Below, in pieces: positions 52,581 through 64,000 of a stretch of 64,000 nt of DNA (within the stretch, counting starts at the first letter, position 1; each line of letters starts with the position of its first letter). Under the pieces are notes generated by a model, which had not been told where the DNA came from, did no database searches, and worked only from the letters and a program-made list of their open reading frames with translations. Position numbers and translations under genes: made by a program. Location: positions 13,569,501 to 13,633,500 of the forward strand of contig JAMPIT010000258.1 of the NCBI GenBank assembly GCA_026261815.1, given 5' to 3'. This DNA comes from Monarcha castaneiventris obscurior (taxonomy: Eukaryota > Chordata > Aves > Passeriformes > Monarchidae).

Positions 52581-54401
52581 CTGTTTTAGATGGAGAGCTC
52601 TACTTTTTATAGATGCCCAGTGGTATAGGGGCTCAGGACGTACACCTAGGGGAGTGCTCCCTGCCATTGCCTGGTAGCTCTCATTGCCTGGTTTGTAACG
52701 GTAGCAAGCAAAGACACTCTCTGCCAGCCAGCAATATTCCAACATTTGGAGGGGAAAAAAGTCCCTACCACCCAAGCAAATGGAGATACTCTACATAATC
52801 TAGCTCAAGAACATTTATGCTGAAGTAATTTAGCTTTGAAATATAGTATCCAAAACAGCAAAAGAAAGCCTGAAATGGTTATTTCCTGTTAATGGGGTAG
52901 AACAAAACTCAGGAGTTGTCAAAATATTCTTTTCTAGGAGTGAATCTGGATGATAAGATCAAGCAACTTAGAACAGACTATTTTCAAATGCTAAATGAAG
53001 TGATACCCTTCAGTTAGGAGCCAGGCAAGAAACAAGTGTAAAAAAAGTCTAAAGTCTGATATTGAGGACAAACTGTATCATAAGAAAAAACAGTTGATGC
53101 TCAGCACAGTGGGTGGTATTAACCACACACTCTAGACTCTGTTTGGGCTTTGCAGTCAATATAAAAAATAATTTCCTCACTGACTTTTTTGGGTCACTTG
53201 GTGCTTTATATAAGAATTTACTGAAGTGGTAGGGATTGTTCGTATTTTGTTTTATTTTCACAGACCTCTCCATAAAGCAGAGGTTAGTGTTTCATTCTGA
53301 TCTGGGGAAAGATGTAGTCCATCTCAAACCTAGCAAGCTAAAAGAAATAGTCTATTAAAACTAGCTTTCCAGCCCCAGCAGGTGTTATAATTATTTCACT
53401 CCACCACTGCTACAATGTCAGATTCTGAAGAACTGGAAAAATAGTTACAAAGATGAAGTTTCCCAGAAGTGTATATATTAGTAGAGTTCTATTTTGCTCA
53501 CAACATATTCTTTTTATTTCACTAGGTATTTATGTATTTTAGTATTTTAGCACTCAGTTTAAATTCAAAGAGGGTAGCTTGTTTTCCTGACCTTCACATG
53601 GCCCAAATTTAGCCTCTTAATCTGCTGACCAACCAAAGCTGGAAATAGCAGAACAGAAGGTCACAACTGCCTTGCAGTGCAGGATCCTCAGTATAGGATA
53701 AATCACATCTTTCCTCTGCTATACAGCTCCACTGAGGATTACTGAGGAGGTTTGTGTGTTTGGAGGAGGCTGTTGGCAGAGCAATCTGTGCTATCCCAAT
53801 CAACCAATTTGACAAAAATCAGTCATAAAAAACCCTAGAGATTCAGAGGAATGAGGCTATGAGCCCTTTCCTACTTTGTTTTTGCTGCAGTTACTCAAGG
53901 ATCAAAATAATTGTACATCTACACAGTTTTTAAAATCAACACTATCAGTCCAGCAGCTCTGTACAGGTTGTCTTCAAATGGCAAGGCAAACAATCTTCAT
54001 TAAAAGGCTTACACTTCATCTCAGAATCTGTGAGATTCCCATACAAGTTGTGCGGGATTGCACAGTGCAAAACCCCTCTTTCCAGGTTGCAATACCTCTG
54101 CCTGGAAGGTCAAGGGAGGAAAATTCTTGAGGTCAATCCCAAATTTGATCTCCGGCAAGGGAGGCTGTACAACTATCAGCTTAGCAGCCTTTGTGCTGAC
54201 CCAGAAACTGCAAATGTCTTCATTTATATTCCTTTTTGATAAAGGAACTTTTCTTCTCCCTCTTAAGCTTTTTAGAGGGAAAAAAAAGCAACCAACATCA
54301 TTTTTAGCTCCATTTTTCTTTTGTGTTCTCTGTCCTTTGTAATCTACTTTGACTCACTGACAATACATGACTTTCTGTACTCTCACTGTCTTTTAATCAC
54401 C

Positions 54402-54417
54402 AAAAAAAAAAAAAAAA
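54402..54417. repeat. A16 homopolymer
   Basis: Sixteen A followed by GAAGAAGAAAC. No retroposon recognised. Confidence 0.9.
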
Positions 54418-56655
54418 GAAGAAGAAACACTCCACCCCAAAACCCTCTGACTGTCCATCCCTCATGATTACCCTTTATCTAGTGGTCTGCGGAGGAAGAG
54501 GAGGAGGCAGCACAGCAAACCTTTTCCTTTCATTGGCCTCTTCCCCAGCAATACGACTTCTTTTACTCCCAGTTCTCTTTTGTGTTGTGTCTTCACTGAG
54601 TGTAATTGTCAGCTATGTCTGATGGGCAGCCAGGCACATATGCAATAGTGGTGCCAATCCCTTCATGTGCCTTTTAAAGCAGCTGTTGAGTACAGATTCT
54701 ATACTAGGTCACAAGCATTTCCATGATTGATATCTCTACATTTCTTATTCTGTTCTGTGTGCTTTGATTCTTAAATTTGATGAAACCAGATTTACCAATG
54801 TGATAGTGAGTTGTTTTGTTGTTTTTGTTTGTTTTTAAAGGGCTAAAATAACAACTGCATGCTTTTTAAATGTGGGGCTTAAATGTCCATGCTGTGACAA
54901 TGGCTGTGTTATCTGTGGATTATAGTAGTGCTTTATTTGTGTATACTCCTGAAAAAATACTCAGACACTGCAATTACTGTAGAACAAACAGTGTAGCTGA
55001 TCAAGGGCTTTTGTCCAGGCTCTTCAATGACACCCACACTGTGATTTGCTTTGACTGCCTACAGATCAGTGAATGCACTGCAAGATTTTCCTTGGTTGGC
55101 ATATGGAGCTGTAAGTCACACAGGACATGGGAGAAGGCATGACTGCCCCGTCTGTCATCCCACCGGGATATTTTAGGCATGTACTTGCTGAATGTGAGTA
55201 GGCAACTTTATCTTGTATACAACCCATACTTGAAAGTCTTCTTTGTGCTATTTAACTCCCAAGGAAGATTCAAGACTCTTGCTACCTTCAAGCACTCAAG
55301 TACATAGGAAGCCATGAAGCTAATTGCAAGGTTTCTTTTTAAAACACTGATGAAAGTTCTCTTCTGTTTTTGCAGCACTCACAATTAAGGTTTTCTAGCT
55401 TTTCTCTCCAGGCACAAACCCCACCAAATTAATAACCCCTCCACCCTGCCTCAAATTCTCATACCCATACGTCTCAGGTGCTGGGGTTTTTTACTAAAAC
55501 CACAGAAGTCACAGTAAACCAGGCAGTGATTCACTTTCTAAATACAGGCTGGTGTATCTGTCTTTACATTGTGCTCATTATTGCAGTGTTAAAGAGGATA
55601 CTATATTGTTTCCAAGAAGGAAAAAACAAAAGAATTTTTAACTTCATTTGTGACCTGTCATTTGGCAGCTCAAGGTTTTGGGTTTTTTTTGGACACACTG
55701 GAATAGGTTATACCTTAATAACACGTTAAGAACTTCCACTTACAAAGCTCTCATTTTGGAAGGAAGGACAATCTTTGGGCACAGTGTCTTCTAGCATCTC
55801 CACAAACCTGCCCTGTAACTGATCAGCCACTGACTTCTAAAGCTGAACTGTACTATATCAAAGTCCAGATTCATTATCTGTGAAACGGGTATAACGACAC
55901 TCACTATTCTGGCTGATTAGTACTGGAGGTGATAAATGCCCCACAGCCATCTCTGGTAAATCATTACACATGCACGCATTGCATGTACAGCTGTTTTTTA
56001 AAATGTTGTTTTGTAACCTGGCAGCAGTAAAAAAATCCTTATCCTACTGTTAGGAGGTTCCTTCTGATGTTCTGTGTATAGCTAAGAGATGTGAGATATT
56101 TTGTGAACTCTTTATGTGATATTACGGAAGAGGCCGTGTTAACATGAAGATCTATTTAATGTATCTTAGTCATGAACATACCCTGATGGTAGAACTGTCA
56201 CTTCCATGCATTGCTGCTCTCTAATCAACAAAATGAAAGGAATACTGTGGGGGACACTCCTCCAATGCCAGAATATAATTTGTATTACGAGTGTTTTTCC
56301 CACCAATGCCAGAGAGGAAGGATGCAACTCTCATCATCTTTCTTTTGAAGCAAAATTAAATTATCAGCCTTTAATTTTGTTAGTGATAATCTCTGCTAAA
56401 ACATTCCCTCATGGCTTCCACTAAATATACCATTAAAATCTCCATTCTGTCTGGGCTACCAAGTACTCTCTCTACATGAAAATGCTAATTCAGCTTTGAA
56501 CTGGGTTCCTACTGACTGCTGGGAAAGCAGATTTTTGTTCCAAAAAGAGTTTTTACATATCACTTCATGACATAAAAGTGCAAATTGGTCATGTTGTGTC
56601 ATCCTACTAGGAATCAAAAGTTAAAAGTCAAATGCAGTTGAAGCCATAGCAGATT

Positions 56656-56669
56656 AAAAAAAAAAAAAA
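56656..56669. repeat. A14 homopolymer
   Basis: Fourteen A in a row. Confidence 0.9.
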
Positions 56670-57271
56670 GGAAATCCTCTGTTAAATCATTTTATCACTA
56701 CGGAAAACATTACCAGTTTTGCAACAAATGAGCAATTTCCTGGGTTGTGTTTCAAGAGAAAGAACACATCTGAGTAGCAAAGACAAGGACAGCACAGGCA
56801 GCCATATAACAATTCCTATCTGTGGGAGAGTTCCTTCGTTTGTTGTTTTCACTAGAGATGTACATGGTAGCAGTTTGGAACAAGAAGACATTCCTGGATG
56901 ACAGCACAAAGATCCTCCAAATATTACACCAATAATGTAAATTACACACAGGGATAAAGTGTAAATTACTGGGGAATCTGAAGGGCCAGATTGGAACTCA
57001 AGAAAAGTTTAAATCAATGAGTTTGAGGGTTCACAGAGGTAAGAAAAGATGAAAGGAAGAAGTAAGCATCTGTACAGGTACCAGCAGGGTGAGAGTGATC
57101 CCTACTCATGCTCTCAAAAAACCCAGTCCACCTCATGGTTAAAAATAACAGTTCTGATTCTCCATCACTTCACCCTATCAGTACAATGTAGCTACACGTG
57201 GAAAAGGAAGAGAAATTCTACTACAGCACAAAGAAACTGGTTTCAGATTCAAATTATATCAGTAGAAATGT

Positions 57272-57299
57272 CCTCTTCACACATTGTTGTGTGAAGAGG
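57272..57299. repeat. Perfect 12-bp hairpin, 4-nt loop
   Basis: CCTCTTCACACA (57272-57283) and TGTGTGAAGAGG (57288-57299) are exact reverse complements around TTGT. Pairing does not extend outward (T against C), so the stem is too short for a microRNA precursor. It is not a bacterial-type terminator either, since no T run follows. Confidence 0.8.
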
Positions 57300-58350
57300 C
57301 AGATATGTAAAAAATGAAAAATAATATCAGTTGGTATTTTGATACATCCAATTTGCATTTGCAATAACAAGCCAGATTTGAATCCACATGTTCAAGAGTC
57401 CCTGGGCAGCCTGACTTGGAAGAGACGGAAGACATTCCATCACTATGACCAACTCAAGAATAAAACCAAGAAACCCCACTATCTCAATGTTGTACAGAAA
57501 AGATGGGAAAAGGTGACAATGGAGTACCACGGAGGAATTACTCCATATTTAGAATGCTGATCCTTGGACTTTTCAATAAACAAATTATTTCTTTCCTGGC
57601 ACTGTGACAACACTTTATTAGCATGTACCCAGGCACCAAATTACTGCCCAGAAGAGCAAGAGCTAAATAAACTGAATAATTTTCCCTTTTCAGTGAAGTC
57701 TCTTCACTTCATAAGAAAAAAACTTGCACTGGCAAAGAAAGACACACTGCTGACAATACAATGAGATTTTAGATATTGCACAAGAGCATGGCACAGGTCT
57801 TCCTTCTCTTGCTCCAAGTTACCAAGCTCTGGTCAACAGTGCAGAAGATCAAGAGATAATGTGGAGTCTAAAAACACAAACATAAATCTTCCAGGACAAA
57901 GCTGGCTCAAGGCTTCTCTGCACAAAACTATAATTGAGGCTGGACTACTGTGGCCTAGAAAAGGAAGGGATGGAAATGGGAGAGAGGGTCTCCTTCCTGT
58001 TATTATTAGAGAAGTGAGTACAGTGTAGAGCAGAGTAGGAAGGAAAGGCAGCTCCTCCTGCCCGTCCTTGCCCCACCTCTCTTGCAGCAGTAATTCACAC
58101 AGCTCTAGCAGAGAGAGAGTGGGTCATGAGCTACAGATCTTTGGTCATATCTGACCTGGTGTCCTGGACAATCAGTTTGGCTTGCCTTCAGCAGCCTTGT
58201 CCCAGGAAATGCTTTAAGTAATTAGCTTGTCTGTCCATCCCTCAGGTCAGGATGTCTATTCCCAAGTTGAGTAGTCTCGTGTTACTTTGTCAAGTTCCAA
58301 GGAAATAGAGAAGGCAAAATAGGAACCCTGAGCCTCTCACTGTGGTAAAT

Positions 58351-58400
58351 TAATATATATATACACACATATACATATATATATATATTTTTTTTTTTAA
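58351..58400. repeat. TA/CA microsatellite running into T11
   Basis: Alternating TA with CA interruptions (58351-58386), followed by a T run. An ordinary compound microsatellite. Confidence 0.9.
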
Positions 58401-59725
58401 GAAAAACACTTAGATTCTATGTAGCCACTGCATATAAAAGAATTTTGACATTAAGGTTCCTCTTGTTCAACACCATGGTGCTAGGCAGATGTAATATTTT
58501 TCCATCTGACTGCACAGTTTCACCAAGTTTTTTCACCTTTTTTCCCAATTCCCTGACGAGCATATATGCTGCCCTTGAAATAAAACAAAACACTCAGTGT
58601 TATAGGCAAGTGGTCTCTAACCAAGATGATATGATGATGCAGTGTAGATTGTTGCACTGCTGAACTCAATGCCCTTCTCTGCGCAGAATGAGTTGCTGAG
58701 GCCACTAAGTGTGGCTGCAAAACTCATCAGACAGAAAAGAAGTCTGAAACAAAGGTTACAGATGTGAGCCCACAAATAATGGGAGTCCTGGTCATACGCC
58801 AGCTCCTGACTGTTTAGTGTTTCTCAGACACCAAGCTGATGGGAGCTTTATCTTGTTCCAGTTCCTCAGTGTGGAAAAAACAAGGGTAACTACAGGTGCC
58901 AAATATAAAAAAGAAAAATAAAAGATTAACATATCTATTGGTCTACTTTCTAACTTAACACATTAGTTTGCACTCCTGTTATACATTATTCCCTATTCAA
59001 TCAGACAAACAGCTTGTTTTGCAATGGATCAGGCAGTATTACTATTTCCATTCTAATTCTCAAACACACCCCTTCCACCATGCCAAGGTAGACACTGGTG
59101 TTAACAAAATTTTTAAGAAGCATAGACAAACAAACCAAAACCCAAAACTATTAAGCTCTTGAATTTAATTATACATCATGAGCTCATTATCTACCATGCA
59201 GAAAAAGTATAAATTTTTAAACACTTGTATTTATTTTTAAAGCATGTTCTTTTAACATTGGAAAGCGCAAACATGAGCACACAGTGTACCTAGTCATCAG
59301 TTATACTACCAGCTTGCACAAACCTCCACCATGTATCTTCTCATTCATTTTCTTCCTGAACTATTACTTTTTCCCTTTTTCTTTTATTGTGTCCTGTCTA
59401 GAAGTAAATCCAGGCCCTTAATCACTTTCATTGCCATTTTGGGCCAGTTTTTTCATTGTCTCTTTCTCCTTTCCAAAAAATATTTCTGTCTTAGATAGAT
59501 AATATAAAAGTGGCTTTTCACTAATTTAACTTTCCTCACCTACATTTCTCAACATGTTTCAAATTGATACATCAATAATAAAATGTTATGATATTCATCA
59601 CAACTGCCTCTGCCTGCTAACTTCAATACCCACAACCCCAGTGCCTGTAGTTGTGCTGAAAAGTCATCAGAGCAGCACCCTTAACAGACGAGGGAGACAG
59701 GCTGATTGTTACCCAGAGGTTTTAT

Positions 59726-59784
59726 TTTGGTAATTATTCTGGTAATTATTTGGTAATTATATTGGTAATTATTTTGGTAATTAC
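59726..59784. repeat. TTGGTAATTATT minisatellite with TAATTA cores
   Basis: Five GGTAATTA units occur with starts 10-15 bp apart (near 59729, 59741, 59752, 59764 and 59775). The last ends in a perfect 14-bp palindrome, TTGGTAATTACCAA. Each unit holds TAATTA, the core bound by many homeodomain proteins. The array may be only a small tandem duplication. Confidence 0.85.
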
Positions 59785-62474
59785 CAAACAGAAAAGAAAA
59801 GGCTCTGACTACAGATACTGTTCTTGATAGAAGACATTTCTGCCTATATGATGTTTTAATTGCAGCATGAGGTGGAGATCTTCTTCACGGGGGCCTAAAC
59901 ATGAATAGTTAGATATGTAATTTCAGATAGACTAAATATTTGTCTTAAGGTTTGTGGATGCTTGTGTTTTCTCCAGCTACATTTCTGTTTTGTGTTCCTT
60001 TCTGGCTTTTATTAAAAAAAAATATAGGATAGCAGTCAGATAATTCCTGTCTCTGGATGTAGTATATATTCAAAAGAAAGACGCAAATTTGAATAGGCTA
60101 AAGTTAACATAAATAGGTCTGGTATCAGTAGCAATGTATTTCTAGGCTTTGGTACCCTACTCATTATCAAATAATTTATAATAAATAGTAGAGGTTTGAT
60201 TTTTATTAAATCAGTTTACCCAAAAATGGTATATCCTCTCCTGTAATTCCCCAGCTATTTAAATTTTAATTTTGGATAAACTTACCCTTAGCAACCACCT
60301 GAATGCAATAGTTGCCCATACAAAAGGAGTCACAAAAACTGCATAGCAACTACCTGGACAAGTTTAGAAGTGCAGATTCTATTTCTAAGGCTGTAAATAA
60401 TAATAAATAACAAAAATTCCAAACAAACAAAACCAGCAAAAACAAAATAAAAGACCCCAAAACACTTGGCCAGCAAAGGAAAAAAGCAGGTTTCCACATC
60501 TGCAATATCTGTTTCTCCATAAGAGATTGAAACAGGCACTATATAAATTTAAATCTTTTTAGCTACAAAACACATCAGTTTGCAGAGAACACATTTTTGC
60601 CCTAAAGTTTTATCACCTCCCTTTTGTGTCATGATAGCTGATGTATCAAGGATGGTTACTTTGCACCAATACAGAAATCAACACTGTTGAACCTCATTCA
60701 ACATAAGGAAATAAAAACCAAGGTGACTCACAAGTATTAACTACAGGTAAATTGGGGCAAAGAGCTTATACTAGAGAGCTCTTTAAAAAGGTAATTAAAC
60801 TTAATTCCAAACTGCTAGATAAATACATTGTTCAAATATATTTTAATATACTCTGATTTTAAATAATTTTTCCTCAATTGTTTCTTGTAATATTTAATAC
60901 ATTATTCATAACACATCAAAAAGCAGTGTAGTTTCTTCTTCCTGAGTATCCAAACTTTTATAAAATGAAAAGAAGGAAGCCTATCACGTTGAACACCAAC
61001 TCTGAATTACATCAATAATTATGTCAATGCATGTAGAATAAAATAGCAATTCTTGTGAATCAAATGAAAACATATTTGAAAGAGCAATGAATATCTGAGC
61101 AGCATCAAAAATTAGTATAAACACTCCATCATTTATCCTTAGCACTTTGATTAAGAGAGAACATTGAGATGAGAAGCACACTTCACACATCTCGCAGAAC
61201 CACTGCTTTAGCTCAGACAACTGTTGGGGACTTGGACAATACATCAGTTACCACTTCATTCTGTATGACAAGTTATCACTGCCAGTTGTTCACTGCCACA
61301 AATTTTAGGGACATTTTTCTTAAAATTATAAGTTAGATGTTATGGCTTGATTCAAAAGAATCTGCACAAAATTCAGGGAGCATGACATGCAGAACACAAG
61401 AGGACTTGCATGTTATGTTCAAAGGGGTGTTCTGTTCACTGCATATGCAAAGTACAACTACACTCTCTCCACCTTCTATTACAGTTATTTCAGTATATTA
61501 GTTAAAATAGCTTATAGATACCTGACATATGGATGCTGCTACTCTTTCTGAAGTTACAAAGTGGTAAACTTGCACCAGTTAAATCTCATTTAAGAATTAA
61601 ACTGGTCATCTGACAATAATTCAGCAAAGGAAATAAGAAAAAGGGTTAAAAATGTGTAGATAGTGAAATAGAGCACTAGTACATGTAGTTTATTAAAATA
61701 CATGTACTTGCAGACTACAACACATGAGTAGAGACAACACAAAGATTTAAAGCCAGTTTGTGTTGAAAAGGGAGTTCCTACCCTTCATCAGTCCTAACAG
61801 TCAGCATTTTTGAACTGCCCCAAGATAATCTGAAGTTAATAGTCATTGGATAATCAGCACATCTGAAAATTTAATCCAGTATTTTACCAACATCATTCTT
61901 ACTGGAAGAAGCACGAAGATTCAAGAGATGTGCAAAAATCACTTTTTCCCTTCAGTGCCCATATTCTACATACAAAAGTAGCTGTCCCATTTTCCAGGAC
62001 TTTCTAATCTGCCACATGGCAACTGGTGATACAGAAATCACACTGCAAATCGTTCCTGAAAGTCAAATCCCTCCCCACTCCATAAAAGCAACACCAACAA
62101 CCAACATCACCCCACCCCCAGCAAACAATGCCTGCACATCTACCCCACCAAAGGACTGCTACTGAGGGTATGCATCAAAACATGTCCCTGCAATTAAATG
62201 ACTGACTGCTTAAAGAAAGCAGAAATGAGCTATCAGAACTCCTGCAGTACATACACTGAAACCAGCATTTCAACTGATTACAATAGGGGAGCTGGGGGAA
62301 AAAAACAACTCCAAAATCCAATAGCTATATATTGGGTTTTATACATGTCTTTTGCAGCCTTGTCCTTACTTGTTGAATATTGCAACTATGTCTACTTCTT
62401 ACAAAGCTTCAGTGACAGAAAGGAACAGATCAGCTCAGCAGAAGAAAAAGCATTAAAAAGAAAAAAGGCAAAGC

Positions 62475-62496
62475 AAAAAAAAAAAAAAAAAAAAAA
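62475..62496. repeat. A22 homopolymer
   Basis: Twenty-two A, the longest homopolymer in the window, preceded by lysine-codon-like AAAAAG/AAGC sequence. A retroposed tail is possible, but no source gene is recognisable upstream. Confidence 0.9.
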
Positions 62497-64000
62497 GCAG
62501 GCCTCCCCAGGCCTGATACATCCCCATGCTGATTGCAGATAAGCGTGTCTGCACACAAATGGCAGAGCCACAGCACAAAGCTCAGTGATGTGTGTCAGCA
62601 CAGCAGCAGTCGCCTTTCTGCCAAACAGGAACATAATGGACAAGCTGCAGGAGCTTACACATTTGGAGGGAAGCTGCTAGACAGAGCTCAGAACTCTGGT
62701 GAACATCTCGCTGCTACTCTGCTGAACATCTGTGCTCGCATAGTGCAAGCCACTGACAGGAATCTTTTTTGAAGAGCATCACTTCCATGTCATGTTGCCT
62801 CATTAAATACCCCGAAAAAGTCTCCATTATATTCCAAATAGGACTGTTTGTTTCAAGCTGTGTTCAGACTCAGCCGTGAAATAATTGTACAAAGTAAGCA
62901 AGAGGAAGGGGAGCTGAGTTTGAGGAAGTCTGTGTTCTGTCCCCAGTTTTATCTGTACCTCACTGCAAGGAATACTCCATGGTTCACCAAATTAATTCAC
63001 GACTCTCTTTCTCACAGATGAAAAATGGGATTAAAAATGGAAACTTGGTTTTAAAAAGTACTTTCTTTAAAAGAAATTTGAAATAAAGCAAAAATACTTG
63101 GGAAAAAAAGACTGATTTTGTGACTAGCAAGTGGCAAGATTGGTCCTGGAAAACCACCTGCCTAGCTGTAATTTGCTGCAATAAAGAGAAACAAAAAATA
63201 TACATTTAAATGTATTAAGGAGATGCTGAAAATGTTTTATGTTCCTGACATTCTTTGATACATGGTGCTGGTATTTTTCCATAAACTCCTTGCTACTGTT
63301 TCAATGTTTTCCAGTAGTGCTTTAAGATTCATGTTTAACATGATACATCTTGCCTCCTGACAACACATTTTATGGTCAGCTTTTCAGTAAGATAATAAGC
63401 TTGTTGTTATAGGCCAAATCTATGTTTCCAGCAGTGTTTAATAAAAAATATGTCTTGGGTAGAGTACTAGAAAATATGATCTGTACTCTTTGTGTATACC
63501 AGGAAAAGTGCTCCAACCTTCTGATAAGATGGTTTAGTTCTATCTTGTCTTTGTCACGATTTTTTCAGCAAGAGTCCACAAATTCCTATAAGAACATGGG
63601 GCAAGAGACCTGGCAAGGACTTCCCTATTGTCTTCCCTGCAACTGTTACATTATAAATGCTTTATAGCACAGTATAAGGAGAAAGTCTTCTATCTACAGC
63701 CTGTGACCAGACTCACTTCTTTAGCCTCCTTTTAATTCATTTCTCATTTTTATCTCCCCTTTCCTCTGTTCACTTGCTCTGTCATCTCTGTCTCTGTTTT
63801 TACAAAGCGTCAGACATTTTTTCTCCCCCACATGAATCCCTTTGACACATTCCATATTCCCATCCAAATTCACAAAATCATGCACCAGCTCTAAGGTATA
63901 CTTAGCCTTTTTTCATGTCTCTGTGAAGTTTACACTACTATTTGCAAAGGCAGGAGATGCCACTGGAAGTTATTGAGTATCTGCAGACAAGGGAAGCAGC

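Larger units (their letters stand above)
50791..64000. other. Unassigned AT-rich non-coding sequence
   Basis: No gene or recognised transposon. It contains many homopolymers (51433-51451, 52514-52526, 54402-54417, 56656-56669, 62475-62496), an A/C-rich patch (52481-52580) and a 12-bp hairpin (57272-57299). A TA/CA microsatellite (58351-58400) and a TAATTA array (59726-59784) follow. Open frames are short, with lysine or phenylalanine runs caused by A and T tracts. Confidence 0.55.

Noticed and set aside
62198..62542. 114-codon frame ending in a lysine run, considered as a basic nuclear protein or processed pseudogene
   Set aside because: The lysines come from the A22 tract, and nothing upstream resembles a known gene.
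1..64000. CRISPR arrays, operons, bacterial promoters, tRNA or rRNA genes
   Set aside because: No regular repeat-spacer pattern, no compact gene order and no tRNA box pair were seen. The window is vertebrate nuclear DNA.

Overview
The window reads as non-coding vertebrate nuclear DNA, almost certainly from a bird. It is AT-rich, has no closely packed ORFs, and is littered with A and T homopolymers. It carries chicken-repeat-1 (CR1) LINE pieces of several ages, including the avian-style 3' end with tandem ATTCTGTG octamers. It also carries two long terminal repeats of a type I recognise as widespread in avian ERVL-like elements. I could not support any host protein-coding exon, tRNA, rRNA or known ncRNA in the 64 kb. 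The longest open frames are either translations of a pentanucleotide repeat or chance frames, several of which begin at TTG rather than ATG. The simplest reading is an intergenic desert or the inside of a very long intron.

Layout. 1-6574: unassigned AT-rich sequence with one GC-richer patch (about 420-700). 6575-8070: a 5'-truncated, catalytically dead CR1 LINE on the + strand, split by a roughly 540-bp all-purine (GGAGA)n expansion (7200-7739). 12130-12415: a badly decayed reverse-transcriptase (RT) fossil on the - strand, recognisable only from its translated motifs. 21234-21335: the start of a different avian LTR. 22441-22590: a G/T-only-like tract, followed by a - strand CR1 3' end (22711-22850). 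26200-27065: an ancient CR1-like RT/C-terminal fossil on the + strand. 38036-38876 and 47575-48425: two related ERVL-type LTRs in the same orientation, each missing a different part. 40418-40502: an 85-bp CR1 3' tail. 49236-49436 and 50590-50790: two diverged copies of an unidentified 200-bp sequence. 59726-59784: a short array of TAATTA-containing units. The rest is unassigned.

There is no operon or pathway. What can be learned here is transposon history: LINE copies of different decay states, solo or truncated LTRs, and a satellite that seems to have grown from a purine-rich seed inside a LINE. I found nothing I can honestly call a new biological system. The best leads are the LINE-seeded GGAGA expansion, the two RT fossils, the unidentified 200-bp repeat pair and the TAATTA array.
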